Shown here in pieces: positions 33,115-47,483 of a stretch of 64,000 bases of DNA. Within the stretch, counting starts at the first letter, position 1, and each line of letters starts with the position of its first letter. This stretch comes from Dryocola sp. LX212 (GTDB lineage: Bacteria > Pseudomonadota > Gammaproteobacteria > Enterobacterales > Enterobacteriaceae): contig CP167917.1 of NCBI GenBank assembly GCA_041504365.1, positions 4,566,974 through 4,630,973 on the forward strand, read 5' to 3'. The notes under the pieces were generated by a model, which was not told where the DNA came from, searched no databases, and saw only the letters and a list, made by a program, of their open reading frames with translations. Made by a program: the position numbers and the translations under genes.

Positions 33115-34565
33115 TGCTCAGCCTAGAAACCCTCGATATTATTCTGGCGATAAGCGAAGCCGAACTTATTGAGGAGATCATTCTGGGCCTGCTGGCTGCG
33201 CCGCAGCTGGCCGTCTTCTTTGAGAAATTCCCCCGGCTGAAAAACGCCATGACGAAGGATATTCCTCGCTGGCGGGAGCTGCTCAGGGCCAGAATACATG
33301 ACGCTAACGTCCCGCCAGAGCTTGCCGATGAAGTAGCCAGCTTTCAGCAAGCGCAGGTGCTGACCACCAGCCAGCTCAATGCCAGGCTAATGGAGTTTCT
33401 GGCGCAGCTGAAGAGCCTTGAGTCGCCTTTTTATGGCCAGGCGCAGGCACTGGTGGCGGAACATCCTCATTTTACTCCAGCCCAGCACACTCTCTTTCTG
33501 CAACGCTGGAGGCTTAGCCTGGTTGTGCAGGCGACTTCGTTAAACCAGCAGTTGCTGGAGGAAGAGCGTGACGCGTTGGTGGCAGAAGTTCAGGCGCGGC
33601 TGGCGATGAGCGGGCAGCTGGCCCCGGTGCTATCGGAGAACGACAACGCCGCCGGACGGCTGTGGGATATGAGCGCCGGAACGCTGACGCACGGTGACTA
33701 TCAGCTCATCGTGCAGTACGGGGAGTTTCTGGCAGGCCAGCCCGAACTGCTTAAGCTTGCAGAACAGCTTGGGCGTTCGAAAGAGGCGAAATCAGTTCCG
33801 AGAAAAGACGCCCCTTCAGAAAAGTGGCGCATGATGGTCCGGGAACCCGCAACGGTGCCGGAGCAGGTCGACGGGCTACATCGCAGTGACGACATTCTTC
33901 GTCTGTTACCCCCGGAGCTCGCCACGCTCGGCATTACCGAACTGGAGTTCGAATTTTACCGGCGGCTGGTGGAGAAGCAGCTGCTCACCTATCGCCTGCA
34001 CGGCGATGCCTGGCGTGAGAAACTGGTGGAACGTCCTGTCGTGCATCAGGATTTTGACGAACAGCCGCGCGGGCCGTTTATTGTCTGCGTAGATACTTCC
34101 GGCTCGATGGGCGGCTTTAATGAGCAGTGTGCGAAGGCGTTCTGTCTGGCGCTGATGCGCGTTGCGCTGGCTGACAACCGCCGCTGTTTTATCATGCTGT
34201 TTTCAAGCGAAGTAGTGCGCTATGAAGTCTGCGGCCCGGACGGCATCGAGCAGGCAATCCGCTTCCTCAGCCAGCGCTTCCGTGGCGGCACGGATCTGGC
34301 CAGCTGTTTTCGTTCGATTGTTGAGAAAATGCAGGGCAGCGAATGGTTTGACGCCGACGCGGTAGTGATCTCTGACTTTATCGCCCAGCGGCTGCCGGAC
34401 GAGCTGGTCACTAAGGTGAAGGGGTTACAGCAGGCCCACCAGCACAGGTTTCACGCGGTGGCGATGTCAGGACACGGCAAGCCCGGCATCATGCGCATAT
34501 TCGATCATATCTGGCGCTTTGATACCGGGATGCGAAGCCGCCTGCTGAGACGCTGGCAGCGCTAA
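33114..34565 (+). CDS. viaA: VWA-domain partner protein ViaA
   Basis: This protein has 483 residues. It has an N-terminal helical region and a C-terminal von Willebrand A domain. The MIDAS motif D-x-S-x-S is at about 327-331 in [11 protein letters not shown], with the downstream metal-site residues in FRGGTDLAS. It stimulates RavA ATPase in E. coli. It is coupled to ravA by a 1-bp overlap and is convergent with asnA, 3 bp away. Confidence 0.97.
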   Translation: MLSLETLDIILAISEAELIEEIILGLLAAPQLAVFFEKFPRLKNAMTKDIPRWRELLRARIHDANVPPELADEVASFQQAQVLTTSQLNARLMEFLAQLKSLESPFYGQAQALVAEHPHFTPAQHTLFLQRWRLSLVVQATSLNQQLLEEERDALVAEVQARLAMSGQLAPVLSENDNAAGRLWDMSAGTLTHGDYQLIVQYGEFLAGQPELLKLAEQLGRSKEAKSVPRKDAPSEKWRMMVREPATVPEQVDGLHRSDDILRLLPPELATLGITELEFEFYRRLVEKQLLTYRLHGDAWREKLVERPVVHQDFDEQPRGPFIVCVDTSGSMGGFNEQCAKAFCLALMRVALADNRRCFIMLFSSEVVRYEVCGPDGIEQAIRFLSQRFRGGTDLASCFRSIVEKMQGSEWFDADAVVISDFIAQRLPDELVTKVKGLQQAHQHRFHAVAMSGHGKPGIMRIFDHIWRFDTGMRSRLLRRWQR

Positions 34566-34568
34566 GGC

Positions 34569-35561
34569 TTACAGCAGAGCGTCTACTTTGCTCTGCACTT
34601 CGACAGGCCACACGCCGCACTGCACCTGACCGATATGCGGCTGCTGTAATAAAAGCATGGTCAGGCGGGACAGCCCGATACCGCCGCCGATGGTCTGCGG
34701 CATTTCACCTTTCAGCAGCGACTGGTGCCACTCCAGCGCTAAGCGATCTTCATCTCCGGTTACCGCCAGCTGGCGCTTCAGCGTTTCAGCATCCACACGG
34801 ATCCCCATTGAAGAGAGCTCGAAGGCGTCTTCCAGCACCGGGTTCCACACCAGAATGTCACCGTTCAGACCAGCAAAACCGGCATCGCTGCGGGTTGACC
34901 AGTCATCATAATCCGGGGCGCGTACGTCGTGACGTTTGCCGTCTCCCAGCTTGCCGCCGATACCAATCAGGAACACCGCGCCTTTCTCTTTTGCGATGGC
35001 GCGCTCACGGCCTTTGGCATCCAGCTCCGGGAAGCGCAGCTGGAGCTCTTCACTGTGGACGAAGTGAATTTGTTCCGGCAGGAACGCCGTCAGGCCGTAT
35101 TGCTCGCTAACCGCGGCTTCCGTGGCCTTCATGGCGGCCCAGATGCTTTCTACGGTCTGCTTAAGCGTACCCAGATGACGTTCACCGTCGCCCATCACGC
35201 GCTCCCAGTCCCACTGATCGACATAGACCGAGTGGATTGGCGTGAGGCGGTCTTCATCGGGGCGAAGGGCTTTCATGTGCGTGTAAAGCCCTTCGCCCGC
35301 GCTGAAGTCGTGCTGGCCGAGCGTTTTTCTTTTCCATTTGGCCAGCGAATGCACCACTTCAAACTGCGCCTCAGGCAAGGTCTTCACCTTCACCTGTACC
35401 GCTTTTTCGCAGCCAGAGAGATTGTCCTGTGTGCCATCACCCACGCGGCTAAGAATCGGAGCCTGGACTTCAATCAGACCAAGCTTTTCTTCCAGCTGAC
35501 GAGAGAAATGAGATTTCACAAAACTGATCTGGCGTTGCTTAGCGATGTAGGCCGTTTTCAT
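34569..35561 (-). CDS. asnA: Asparagine synthetase, ammonia-dependent
   Basis: This enzyme makes asparagine from aspartate, ammonia and ATP and resembles class II aspartyl-tRNA synthetases. It has 330 residues, as in E. coli. The N-terminus is [35 protein letters not shown], and the class II-like motif 3 region is [15 protein letters not shown] near 293. It is divergent from its regulator asnC. Confidence 0.98.
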   Translation of the reverse strand: MKTAYIAKQRQISFVKSHFSRQLEEKLGLIEVQAPILSRVGDGTQDNLSGCEKAVQVKVKTLPEAQFEVVHSLAKWKRKTLGQHDFSAGEGLYTHMKALRPDEDRLTPIHSVYVDQWDWERVMGDGERHLGTLKQTVESIWAAMKATEAAVSEQYGLTAFLPEQIHFVHSEELQLRFPELDAKGRERAIAKEKGAVFLIGIGGKLGDGKRHDVRAPDYDDWSTRSDAGFAGLNGDILVWNPVLEDAFELSSMGIRVDAETLKRQLAVTGDEDRLALEWHQSLLKGEMPQTIGGGIGLSRLTMLLLQQPHIGQVQCGVWPVEVQSKVDALL

Positions 35562-35718
35562 GGTTTTTCTCTTTGTTGTGTTGTTTCAGTAACAGCGATT
35601 AAGCAACAGAAAGCACCCAACATTCAATAATCAACAATAAAAAAGGCGTTAGCCATTTTAATTGATTAAAATAAGGGGGTTAAAAATAAACAATCGACAT
35701 TAATCATAGGAAAAACTG

Positions 35719-36177
35719 ATGGATAATTATCAGATCGATAATCTGGATCGCGGCATCCTCGAGGCGTTAATGGCAAATGCGCGTACCGCGTATGCCGAAC
35801 TGGCCAAGCAGTTCGGGGTAAGTCCCGGCACCATTCACGTCCGCGTAGAGAAGATGAAGCAGGCCGGGATTATCACCGGTGCACGTATCGACATCAGCCC
35901 GAAACAGCTCGGCTACGACGTCTGCTGCTTTATCGGCATTATCCTGAAGAGCGCTAAAGATTACCCTTCCGCGCTGGCAAGACTCGAAAGCCTGGAAGAG
36001 GTGACCGAGGCCTACTACACCACCGGCCACTACAGCATCTTTATTAAAGTGATGTGCCGATCCATCGACGCCCTGCAGCAGGTACTTATCAACAAGATCC
36101 AAACAATCGATGAAATTCAGTCCACCGAAACTCTGATCTCCCTGCAGAACCCGATTATGCGGACGATCAAGCCCTGA
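35719..36177 (+). CDS. asnC: Lrp-family regulator AsnC
   Basis: This transcription factor has 152 residues. The N-terminal helix-turn-helix is TAYAELAKQFGVSPGTIHVRVEKMKQAG (about 22-49). The C-terminal RAM domain binds asparagine. It activates asnA when asparagine is low and represses itself. The 157-bp asnA-asnC gap contains its operators. It is upstream of mioC. Confidence 0.97.
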   Translation: MDNYQIDNLDRGILEALMANARTAYAELAKQFGVSPGTIHVRVEKMKQAGIITGARIDISPKQLGYDVCCFIGIILKSAKDYPSALARLESLEEVTEAYYTTGHYSIFIKVMCRSIDALQQVLINKIQTIDEIQSTETLISLQNPIMRTIKP

Positions 36178-36198
36178 TAGCTAAATGTAATACCCATA

Positions 36199-36238
36199 TT
36201 ATCCACAGGTAGATCGCAGGCCTTACACAGCGTACAAT
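36199..36238 (+). promoter_or_regulatory. mioC promoter with DnaA box
   Basis: A perfect DnaA box TTATCCACA (36199-36207) precedes a -10 TACAAT (36233-36238). The same layout in E. coli lets DnaA repress mioC transcription, which otherwise runs into oriC. Confidence 0.85.
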
Positions 36239-36266
36239 GCAAAACGTTTTAAAGAGGCGGATAGCA

Positions 36267-36716
36267 ATGGCAGACATTACCCTGATCAGTGGCAGCACAC
36301 TTGGCAGTGCCGAATACGTAGCTGAACATCTGGCTGAGAAGCTGGAAGAGGCCGGTTTCTCGACGGAAACCCTCCATGGACCACTGCTTGAGGATCTGCA
36401 AACCAGCGGTGTCTGGCTGATTGTTTCCTCTACGCATGGCGCAGGCGATCTGCCGGATAACCTGCAACCTCTTTATGATGCAATAAAGGAAGAAAATCCG
36501 GATCTGAGCAACGTACGCTACGGTGCAGTAGGGATCGGCAGCCGCGAATACGATACGTTTTGCGGTGCCATCGAGAAAATCGATGCCCTGCTGATCGGCT
36601 GCGGAGCAAAAAGAGTAGGATCTTTGCTGAAGGTGAACATCCTCGATCACGATATTCCTGAAGATCCGGCTGAGGTTTGGGTCGGATCCTGGAAGAATTT
36701 ACTCCAGGATTTGTAA
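36267..36716 (+). CDS. mioC: FMN-binding flavodoxin-like protein MioC
   Basis: This flavodoxin has 149 residues (147 in E. coli). The FMN-phosphate loop is SGSTLGSAEYVAEHLAEKL near 8-26. STHGAGDLPDNL (about 55-66) and GIGSREYDTFCG (about 88-99) are flavin-ring loops. The ATG at 36267 is chosen over one ten codons upstream because it follows AGAGGCGGA and matches the family start. In E. coli it supports biotin synthase. It reads toward oriC. Confidence 0.96.
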   Translation: MADITLISGSTLGSAEYVAEHLAEKLEEAGFSTETLHGPLLEDLQTSGVWLIVSSTHGAGDLPDNLQPLYDAIKEENPDLSNVRYGAVGIGSREYDTFCGAIEKIDALLIGCGAKRVGSLLKVNILDHDIPEDPAEVWVGSWKNLLQDL

Positions 36717-36985
36717 AGATCGTCCTTTCTTCTGTGTATAACTATGCTTAAAAGCTCGTAGTAACCGGTAGTTATCCCAATAACAACGGCTGTTCACTTT
36801 TTGAGTTGTGCATAACCCTCGCTTTTGATCCCAGCTTATACGGTGTGGGATCACCGATCATTCACAGCAAACGATCTATCTTAATCATTTGATCTCTTTA
36901 TTGAAAAAAGGCTTATCCACAGAACATGGCGATCCTAATAAGAGATCATAATAAAGAGATCTTTAAATAAAAAAGATCTTCTTTT
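36717..36985. other. oriC: Chromosomal replication origin oriC
   Basis: The region between mioC and mnmG has all parts of the enteric origin, in reverse orientation to the usual E. coli drawing. These are R4 TTATACACA (complement of 36733-36741), R3-like TTATCCCAA (36772-36780), R2 TTATGCACA (complement of 36807-36815), R5/M TCATTCACA (36858-36866) and R1 TTATCCACA (36913-36921), plus a likely IHF site (about 36882-36894). Three A/T-rich 13-mers follow. Eleven GATC sites lie in 36717-36997 for Dam/SeqA control. The unwinding element is on the mnmG side. Confidence 0.97.
36935..36978 (-). other. oriC DNA unwinding element, three 13-mers
   Basis: Read on the minus strand the 13-mers are GATCTCTTATTAG (36935-36947), GATCTCTTTATTA (36949-36961) and GATCTTTTTTATT (36966-36978). 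Each starts with GATCT as in E. coli. They lie next to R1, where DnaA opens the duplex and DnaB is loaded. Confidence 0.93.
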
Positions 36986-37029
36986 AATTACCGAGGATCC
37001 CGGCACTTTCTCCATCGGCTAAAGTTGAG

Positions 37030-37035
37030 TAGAAT
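37030..37035 (+). promoter_or_regulatory. mnmG promoter -10
   Basis: TAGAAT lies 50 bp upstream of mnmG, at the place of the gidA promoter in E. coli, whose transcription helps open oriC. The -35 is not clear. Confidence 0.5.
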
Positions 37036-37085
37036 CGCCATCCCGGGAATCAGTCACCCTCCCGTTTAACCACGAGGCAGTCACC

Positions 37086-38975
37086 ATGTTTTATCCAGAT
37101 CCTTTTGACGTCATCATCATTGGCGGGGGTCATGCAGGCACCGAGGCCGCTATGGCCGCAGCCCGAATGGGTCAACAGACCCTACTTCTGACACACAATA
37201 TCGACACGCTGGGACAGATGTCCTGTAACCCGGCGATCGGCGGTATTGGCAAGGGACATCTGGTTAAAGAAGTGGACGCGCTGGGCGGACTGATGGCGAA
37301 GGCGATCGATCATGCTGGCATACAGTTTAGAATACTAAACGCCAGCAAAGGCCCGGCCGTACGAGCCACTCGAGCTCAGGCTGACCGCGTACTGTATCGC
37401 CAGGCTGTAAGAACCGCACTGGAGAACCAGCCAAACCTGATGATCTTCCAGCAGGCGGTTGAAGATCTGATTGTCGAAAACGATCGTGTGGTGGGTGCGG
37501 TAACCCAGATGGGACTTAAATTCCGCGCTAAATCCGTCGTGCTGACCGTCGGGACTTTCCTTGATGGAAAAATTCATATCGGACTGGATAACTACAGCGG
37601 TGGCCGTGCCGGCGATCCGCCGTCCATTTCGCTTTCACGCCGTCTGCGTGAACTCCCTCTGCGCGTAAACCGCCTGAAGACAGGTACGCCACCGCGCATT
37701 GATGCCCGAACTATCGATTTCAGCGTACTTGCCCAGCAGCACGGGGATAACCCCATGCCGGTCTTCTCGTTCATGGGGAACGTGAGCCAGCATCCTGCGC
37801 AGGTACCGTGCTACATCACGTATACCAACGAAAAAACGCACGACGTTATTCGTAATAACCTCGACCGCAGTCCGATGTATGCAGGCGTGATCGAGGGTAT
37901 TGGCCCACGCTACTGCCCGTCCATCGAAGACAAAGTGATGCGCTTTGCCGACCGCAACCAGCATCAAATCTTCCTTGAGCCAGAAGGACTTACCAGCAAC
38001 GAAGTTTACCCGAACGGTATCTCCACCAGCCTGCCGTTTGACGTCCAGATGCAGATCGTCCGCTCAATGCAGGGGATGGAAAACGCGAAGATCGTTCGCC
38101 CTGGCTATGCCATTGAGTACGACTTCTTCGATCCTCGCGATCTGAAACCGACTCTGGAAAGCAAATACATCCAGGGGCTGTTCTTTGCCGGACAAATCAA
38201 CGGCACCACCGGATACGAAGAAGCGGCAGCACAGGGGCTACTGGCAGGCCTTAATGCAGGACGCTACTCCGCCGAAAAAGAAGGCTGGGCACCGCGTCGC
38301 GATCAGGCCTATCTGGGCGTTCTGGTTGACGATCTCTGCACCCTGGGAACCAAAGAACCGTACCGCATGTTCACCTCTCGTGCCGAATACCGCCTGATGC
38401 TGCGTGAAGACAATGCCGATCTGCGCTTAACCGCCGCAGGCCGTGAGATGGGACTGGTAGACGACGAACGCTGGGCACGCTTCAACGAGAAGCTTGAGAG
38501 CATTGAGCAAGAGCGTCAGCGCCTGAAAGACATCTGGCTGCATCCGCACTCAGCACAGGTCGAAGAAGTTAACGCGAAGCTCAGCGCACCGCTCTCCCGC
38601 GAGGCAAACGGCGAAGATTTACTGCGCCGCCCGGAAATGACCTATGCCAGCATGATGGAGCTGTCCGCATTTGCGCCGGGTCTGGCCGATCCGCAGTCTG
38701 CCGAGCAGGTCGAGATCCAGGTTAAGTACGAAGGGTATATCGCCCGCCAGCAAGAAGAGATCGACAAGCAGCTGCGTAACGAAAATACCGTGCTGCCCGC
38801 TACGCTGGATTACAGCCAGGTCAACGGGCTGTCTAACGAAGTGATCGCCAAGCTAAACGATCACAAACCTGTCTCGATCGGTCAGGCATCGCGTATTTCG
38901 GGGATCACCCCGGCGGCGATCTCCATTTTGCTCATCTGGCTAAAAAAACAGGGACTACTGCGCCGCAGCGCCTGA
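37086..38975 (+). CDS. mnmG: tRNA wobble-uridine modification enzyme MnmG (GidA)
   Basis: This FAD protein pairs with MnmE to add the (carboxymethyl)aminomethyl group at U34 of several tRNAs. It has 629 residues, as in E. coli. The Rossmann motif is [19 protein letters not shown] (about 11-29). MnmG signatures are [17 protein letters not shown] and [22 protein letters not shown] (about 366-387). The C-terminal tRNA/MnmE-binding domain ends [10 protein letters not shown]. Its partner mnmE is at 59.5-60.9 kb. rsmG follows. Confidence 0.99.
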   Translation: MFYPDPFDVIIIGGGHAGTEAAMAAARMGQQTLLLTHNIDTLGQMSCNPAIGGIGKGHLVKEVDALGGLMAKAIDHAGIQFRILNASKGPAVRATRAQADRVLYRQAVRTALENQPNLMIFQQAVEDLIVENDRVVGAVTQMGLKFRAKSVVLTVGTFLDGKIHIGLDNYSGGRAGDPPSISLSRRLRELPLRVNRLKTGTPPRIDARTIDFSVLAQQHGDNPMPVFSFMGNVSQHPAQVPCYITYTNEKTHDVIRNNLDRSPMYAGVIEGIGPRYCPSIEDKVMRFADRNQHQIFLEPEGLTSNEVYPNGISTSLPFDVQMQIVRSMQGMENAKIVRPGYAIEYDFFDPRDLKPTLESKYIQGLFFAGQINGTTGYEEAAAQGLLAGLNAGRYSAEKEGWAPRRDQAYLGVLVDDLCTLGTKEPYRMFTSRAEYRLMLREDNADLRLTAAGREMGLVDDERWARFNEKLESIEQERQRLKDIWLHPHSAQVEEVNAKLSAPLSREANGEDLLRRPEMTYASMMELSAFAPGLADPQSAEQVEIQVKYEGYIARQQEEIDKQLRNENTVLPATLDYSQVNGLSNEVIAKLNDHKPVSIGQASRISGITPAAISILLIWLKKQGLLRRSA

Positions 38976-38987
38976 TAACGTATTGAT

Positions 38988-39018
38988 CCGGGCCAGGTTA
39001 TCCTGGCCTCTTTTTTAA
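38988..39018 (+). terminator. Hairpin between mnmG and rsmG
   Basis: GGCCAGG-TTAT-CCTGGCC followed by TCTTTTTT lies between mnmG and rsmG. It has the form of a terminator and would lower rsmG expression relative to mnmG. Confidence 0.75.
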
Positions 39019-39033
39019 TGGGTACTGATAACC

Positions 39034-39657
39034 GTGCTAAACAAACTGAATCACCTGCTGGATAGCGCAGGCATCACGCTTCCTGAAAGCCAGAAACAAC
39101 AGCTGGTGGGCTACGTTGAACTGCTGCATAAGTGGAATAAGGCGTATAATCTGACGTCGGTTCGCGATCCTGACGAAATGCTGGTGCGCCACATCCTCGA
39201 CAGCATTGTCGTTGAGCCGCATCTGCAGGGAACCCGTTTTATCGATGTCGGTACTGGACCTGGCCTGCCGGGCATACCGTTGGCCATTGTGCGTCCTGAT
39301 TCGCATTTCACCCTGCTAGACAGCTTAGGCAAGCGCGTGCGCTTTTTGCGCCAGGTTCAGCATGAACTGCATCTGGAGAATGTCACGCCGGTTCAGAGCC
39401 GCGTGGAAGCGTTCCCCGCAGAGCCGCCGTTTGACGGCGTAATCAGCCGGGCGTTTGCATCGCTGACCGACATGGTGAGCTGGTGTCACCACCTGTCGGG
39501 GCCGGATGGCAAGTTCTACGCGCTCAAAGGCTTACGTCCTGATGATGAAATCGCTTCGCTGCCCGAAGCATTCCGCGTGGAAGAAATTGTTCGTTTGCAG
39601 GTGCCGAAGCTGGATGGCGAACGCCATTTGGTGGTTATTAAGGCAAACAAAAATTAA
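39034..39657 (+). CDS. rsmG: 16S rRNA (guanine-527 N7) methyltransferase RsmG
   Basis: This SAM-dependent enzyme methylates G527 of 16S rRNA. Loss of this methylation gives low-level streptomycin resistance. It has 207 residues, as in E. coli. The N-terminus has [24 protein letters not shown], and the SAM-binding [17 protein letters not shown] is at about 69-85. The start is GTG at 39034, matching the family N-terminus MLNKL. Confidence 0.98.
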   Translation: MLNKLNHLLDSAGITLPESQKQQLVGYVELLHKWNKAYNLTSVRDPDEMLVRHILDSIVVEPHLQGTRFIDVGTGPGLPGIPLAIVRPDSHFTLLDSLGKRVRFLRQVQHELHLENVTPVQSRVEAFPAEPPFDGVISRAFASLTDMVSWCHHLSGPDGKFYALKGLRPDDEIASLPEAFRVEEIVRLQVPKLDGERHLVVIKANKN

Positions 39658-40275
39658 TATTTATCAAAAAATGTGAAAAAAGCAGTGTTTCAAGCAGGTT
39701 AAAATCAGCGGGCGTTAATAATGAAATGAAAAGTTACATTTAACCAATTGTTAACAATCAATCCGATGATTTTTAACTGCTGTTCATTTAGTTTTCATGG
39801 AAATAGTCAACATTGAAAATATAACCCTGCTAAAAATACTGCGTCCGAACGGAATCAGAAGTTGTTAATTGTTTCTCGTAAATGTCAATGAAGTGTTTTT
39901 TTGGTGTTACGCGTCGTTTTCAAAAGAGTATCCATTAATCAGCATACTAATCAGTCACATGGGGTTAGCACTTTATGACCCAGACAAAGGGAGCAAGGAT
40001 GTGAGATGTTTGAACTGTGATCGTGAACACGCTTTATTGCGTGCTATTTCAGCTGATTTGCAGTTTTCAAAAAAAGCATCGGCTTTCATCAAAAGTTGAA
40101 AAATAAGTCTGTAGAAAATTATTTAAACATTTGTTCACCTTTTTGCTACTTAATGTTTGAAATCACGGGGTAGCACCGTATAATTTGCTCGCTTTTTGAG
40201 GCTTGACTCAAAGTCGCAAAGGCAGTTTTATACGACACGCGGCATACCTCTTAAGGAGCAGGAGAAGAATACGTT
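39658..40275 (+). promoter_or_regulatory. rsmG-atpI intergenic region and atp operon promoter
   Basis: This 618-bp A/T-rich stretch has no convincing gene. A good sigma70 promoter lies near its end: -35 TTGAAA (40157-40162), 16-bp spacer, -10 TATAAT (40179-40184), about 90 bp before atpI. That is the expected atp promoter. AAGGAGCAGGAG (40252-40263) is the atpI ribosome-binding site. The upstream 450 bp hold only A/T-rich sequence and short unsupported frames. Confidence 0.75.
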
Positions 40276-41483
<1,208 letters not shown>

Positions 41484-41513
41484 TTTTACTTACCACTACT
41501 GCGTTTTAACTGA

Positions 41514-41782
<269 letters not shown>

Positions 41783-41832
41783 TAAGATACCAAGCAATAT
41801 CAGAACGTTAACTAACAAAGAGGCATTGTGCT

Positions 41833-42303
41833 GTGAATCTTAACGCAACAATCCTCGGCCAGGCCATCGCGTTTGTCCTGTTTGTTCTGTTCTGCATGAA
41901 GTATGTATGGCCGCCATTAATGGCTGCCATCGAGAAGCGTCAAAAAGAAATTGCTGACGGTCTCTCTTCTGCAGAACGTGCCAAAAAGGACCTTGACCTT
42001 GCACAGGCCAACGCGACCGACCAGCTGAAAAAAGCCAAAGCGGAAGCTCAGGTGATCATCGAGCAGGCGAACAAACGCCGCGCTCAGATCGTCGAAGAAG
42101 CGAAAACCGAGGCAGAGCAGGAACGTAACAAAATCGTGGCACAGGCCCAGGCAGAAATCGACGCAGAGCGTAAGCGCGCTCGCGAAGAACTGCGTAAGCA
42201 AGTCGCTCTGCTGGCAATTGCCGGCGCTGAGAAGATCATTGAACGTTCCGTGGATGAAGCTGCTAACAGCGACATCGTTGATAAACTGGTCGCTGAACTG
42301 TAA
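41833..42303 (+). CDS. atpF: ATP synthase F0 subunit b
   Basis: This peripheral stalk subunit has 156 residues, as in E. coli. One N-terminal membrane helix (about 5-25) is followed by a long charged coiled coil (about 30-130: [25 protein letters not shown] and so on) and a delta-binding end. It starts at GTG (41833), as in E. coli. Confidence 0.98.
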   Translation: MNLNATILGQAIAFVLFVLFCMKYVWPPLMAAIEKRQKEIADGLSSAERAKKDLDLAQANATDQLKKAKAEAQVIIEQANKRRAQIVEEAKTEAEQERNKIVAQAQAEIDAERKRAREELRKQVALLAIAGAEKIIERSVDEAANSDIVDKLVAEL

Positions 42304-42317
42304 GGAGGGAGGGGCTG

Positions 42318-42851
42318 ATGTCTGAATTTGTAACTGTAGCTCGCCCCTACGCCAAAGCAGCTTTTGACTTTGCCGTTGAACACCAAAGCGTAGAGAGCTG
42401 GCAGCAAATGCTGGCTTTTGCCGCCGAAGTGTCTGAAAACGAACAAATCGCAGAGCTTCTTTCTGGTGCACTGGCGCCGGAAACTCTCTCTGAGTCGTTT
42501 ATCGCCATCTGTGGTGACCAACTCGACGCTAACGGCCAGAACCTGATTAAGGTGATGGCTGAGAACGGGCGTCTGAAGGTTCTTCCTGATGTTCTTGAGC
42601 AGTTTGTTCAGTTGCGCGCAGCCCAGGAGGCTACCGTTGAAGTCGAAGTGACTTCCGCAAACGCACTGAATGAAACCCAGCTTTCGAAAATCAGCGCCGC
42701 GATGGAAAAACGTCTGTCACGCAAAGTGAAGCTGAATTGCAAAATTGACAAGTCTGTAATGGCAGGTGTCATCATCCGAGCGGGTGATATGGTCATTGAT
42801 GGTAGCGTACGCGCCCGTCTTGATCGCCTGGCAGACGTCTTGCAGTCTTAA
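42318..42851 (+). CDS. atpH: ATP synthase F1 subunit delta
   Basis: This 177-residue stator subunit joins the b dimer to the top of F1. The N-terminal six-helix domain starts [19 protein letters not shown]. The conserved C-terminal signature is [28 protein letters not shown] near 143-170. AAGGAGGGAGG precedes the ATG. atpA starts 12 bp later. Confidence 0.98.
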   Translation: MSEFVTVARPYAKAAFDFAVEHQSVESWQQMLAFAAEVSENEQIAELLSGALAPETLSESFIAICGDQLDANGQNLIKVMAENGRLKVLPDVLEQFVQLRAAQEATVEVEVTSANALNETQLSKISAAMEKRLSRKVKLNCKIDKSVMAGVIIRAGDMVIDGSVRARLDRLADVLQS

Positions 42852-42863
42852 GGGGACTGGAGC

Positions 42864-44405
42864 ATGCAACTGAATTCCACCGAAATCAGCGAACTGATCA
42901 AGCAGCGCATTGCTCAGTTCAATGTGGTGAGCGAAGCTCACAACGAAGGTACTATCGTATCCGTCAGTGACGGTATCATCCGTGTACACGGCCTGGCCGA
43001 TGTCATGCAGGGTGAGATGATCTCCCTGCCGGGTAACCGTTACGCCATTGCACTGAACCTCGAGCGCGACTCTGTAGGTGCAGTAGTAATGGGTCCGTAC
43101 GCTGACCTTGCCGAAGGCATGAAAGTTAAGTGTACTGGCCGTATTCTTGAAGTTCCTGTCGGTCGTGGCCTGCTGGGCCGCGTGGTGAACACCCTGGGTG
43201 CACCCATCGACGGTAAAGGTCCACTGGACCACGACGGCTTCTCAGCCGTTGAAGCCATCGCTCCGGGCGTAATCGAGCGTCAGTCCGTAGACCAGCCTGT
43301 ACAGACTGGCTATAAATCTGTTGATGCCATGATTCCAATCGGCCGTGGTCAGCGTGAGCTGGTCATCGGTGACCGTCAGACCGGTAAAACCGCACTGGCC
43401 ATTGATGCCATCATCAACCAGCGCGATTCCGGCATCAAATGTATCTATGTTGCTATCGGCCAGAAAGCGTCCACTATCTCTAACGTGGTTCGTAAACTGG
43501 AAGAGCACGGCGCGCTGGCAAACACCATCGTTGTTGTTGCAACCGCATCAGAATCTGCTGCGCTGCAATACCTGGCACCGTACTCCGGCTGCGCAATGGG
43601 TGAATACTTCCGTGACCGCGGCGAAGACGCTCTGATCGTTTATGACGATCTGTCCAAACAGGCCGTTGCTTACCGTCAGATTTCCCTGCTGCTTCGTCGT
43701 CCACCAGGTCGTGAAGCTTATCCGGGCGACGTTTTCTATCTTCACTCCCGTCTGCTGGAACGTGCTGCGCGTGTTAACGCCGATTACGTTGAAGCATTCA
43801 CCAAAGGTGAAGTGAAAGGGAAAACCGGTTCACTGACCGCGCTGCCAATTATCGAAACGCAAGCTGGTGACGTTTCCGCGTTCGTTCCGACCAACGTAAT
43901 TTCCATTACCGATGGTCAGATCTTCCTGGAATCCAACCTGTTTAACGCCGGTATTCGTCCAGCGGTTAACCCGGGTATCTCCGTATCCCGTGTTGGTGGT
44001 GCAGCGCAGACCAAGATCATGAAAAAACTGTCCGGTGGTATCCGTACCGCGCTGGCACAGTACCGTGAACTTGCAGCGTTCTCTCAGTTTGCATCCGACC
44101 TTGACGATGCGACCCGTAAGCAGCTGAACCACGGTCAGAAAGTGACCGAGCTTCTGAAGCAGAAACAGTATGCGCCAATGTCCGTTGCGCATCAGTCTCT
44201 GGTTCTGTTCGCTGCTGAACGCGGTTACCTCGAAGATGTGGAACTGGCCAAAATCGGTAGCTTCGAAGCCGCTCTGATGGCTTACGTTGACCGTGACCAT
44301 GCTCCGCTGATGCAAGAAATCAACCAATCTGGTGGCTATAACGACGAAATCGAAGGCAAGCTGAAAGGCATCCTCGATTCCTTCAAAGCAACTCAGTCCT
44401 GGTAA
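42864..44405 (+). CDS. atpA: ATP synthase F1 subunit alpha
   Basis: This 513-residue subunit carries the non-catalytic nucleotide sites. The P-loop GDRQTGKT is at about 169-176. The arginine finger region is in [17 protein letters not shown] near 363-379, which is the ATPase alpha/beta signature. Its length equals that of E. coli. Confidence 0.99.
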   Translation: MQLNSTEISELIKQRIAQFNVVSEAHNEGTIVSVSDGIIRVHGLADVMQGEMISLPGNRYAIALNLERDSVGAVVMGPYADLAEGMKVKCTGRILEVPVGRGLLGRVVNTLGAPIDGKGPLDHDGFSAVEAIAPGVIERQSVDQPVQTGYKSVDAMIPIGRGQRELVIGDRQTGKTALAIDAIINQRDSGIKCIYVAIGQKASTISNVVRKLEEHGALANTIVVVATASESAALQYLAPYSGCAMGEYFRDRGEDALIVYDDLSKQAVAYRQISLLLRRPPGREAYPGDVFYLHSRLLERAARVNADYVEAFTKGEVKGKTGSLTALPIIETQAGDVSAFVPTNVISITDGQIFLESNLFNAGIRPAVNPGISVSRVGGAAQTKIMKKLSGGIRTALAQYRELAAFSQFASDLDDATRKQLNHGQKVTELLKQKQYAPMSVAHQSLVLFAAERGYLEDVELAKIGSFEAALMAYVDRDHAPLMQEINQSGGYNDEIEGKLKGILDSFKATQSW

Positions 44406-44455
44406 AGTCTGGCGGCTTGTCTTAGGGCAAGCCGCAAGGCATTGAGGAGAAGCTC

Positions 44456-46730
<2,275 letters not shown>

Positions 46731-46750
46731 CGCCTTAATCGGAGGGTGAC

Positions 46751-47170
46751 ATGGCAATGACATATCACCTGGACGTCGTCAGTGCGGAGAGCCAAATGTT
46801 CTCCGGTCTGGTCGAGAAGATCCAGGTAACGGGTAGCGAAGGCGAGCTGGGTATTTTCCCGGGTCACGCGCCGCTGCTCACCGCCATTAAGCCTGGTATG
46901 ATCCGCATCGTTAAACAGCACGGACAAGAAGAGTTCATCTATCTGTCCGGTGGTGTGTTGGAAGTGCAGCCTGGTACGGTGACCGTGCTGGCTGATACCG
47001 CTATTCGCGGTCAGGATCTCGACGAAGCGCGAGCCCTGGAAGCGAAACGTAAAGCGGAAGAGCACATCCACAGCTCCCACGGTGATGTGGACTACGCTCA
47101 GGCTTCTGCTGAACTGGCGAAGGCGATCGCGAAACTACGCGTTATCGAATTGACCAGAAAAGCGATGTAA
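46751..47170 (+). CDS. atpC: ATP synthase F1 subunit epsilon
   Basis: This 139-residue rotor subunit has an N-terminal beta-sandwich (about 1-85) and a C-terminal helix pair (about 90-139) that can extend and inhibit ATPase activity. The start [13 protein letters not shown] matches E. coli. It is the last gene of the operon and is followed by a terminator. Confidence 0.99.
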   Translation: MAMTYHLDVVSAESQMFSGLVEKIQVTGSEGELGIFPGHAPLLTAIKPGMIRIVKQHGQEEFIYLSGGVLEVQPGTVTVLADTAIRGQDLDEARALEAKRKAEEHIHSSHGDVDYAQASAELAKAIAKLRVIELTRKAM

Positions 47171-47483
47171 CTACCTGCTTGAAAAGACAAATGCCAGTGA
47201 GTGCTGCTCACTGGTATTTTTTTTGCCTCCGGTACCTCCTCTTCACAGGCCGTAACCCGTCTTTATTCTCAGGTGAAAAGAAGCCTGAATCCAAAGAGAT
47301 GCCCCGCTTTCAGTTGATCGGGTATACATTTTTGCCCTGAAACTGCCTACACTTGAGCCCAGCACGCGGGTAAAAACCTCGTTTACGGCTGAATTTCCAC
47401 CGTTGAGTTTTTTGCTGCAAAATATGTAGAAATTTCAACGTGAAATCGTTTTACTTCTCTCACAATTTTAAGTCAGGACGCGT
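47171..47483 (+). promoter_or_regulatory. atpC-glmU intergenic region
   Basis: This 313-bp gap contains the atp terminator, then about 250 bp with the glmU promoter region. ATTTC-AACGT-GAAAT (47432-47446) is an inverted repeat resembling NagC sites, which control glmUS in E. coli. No gene is seen. Confidence 0.6.
47190..47225 (+). terminator. atp operon terminator
   Basis: AATGCCAGTGAG-TGCT-CTCACTGGTATT followed by a long T run is a strong rho-independent terminator 20 bp after atpC. Confidence 0.9.

Noticed and set aside
39869..40099. 76-codon open frame upstream of atpI
   Set aside because: TTG start without a ribosome-binding site, no domain, A/T-rich background; atp promoter region in other enterics has no gene here.
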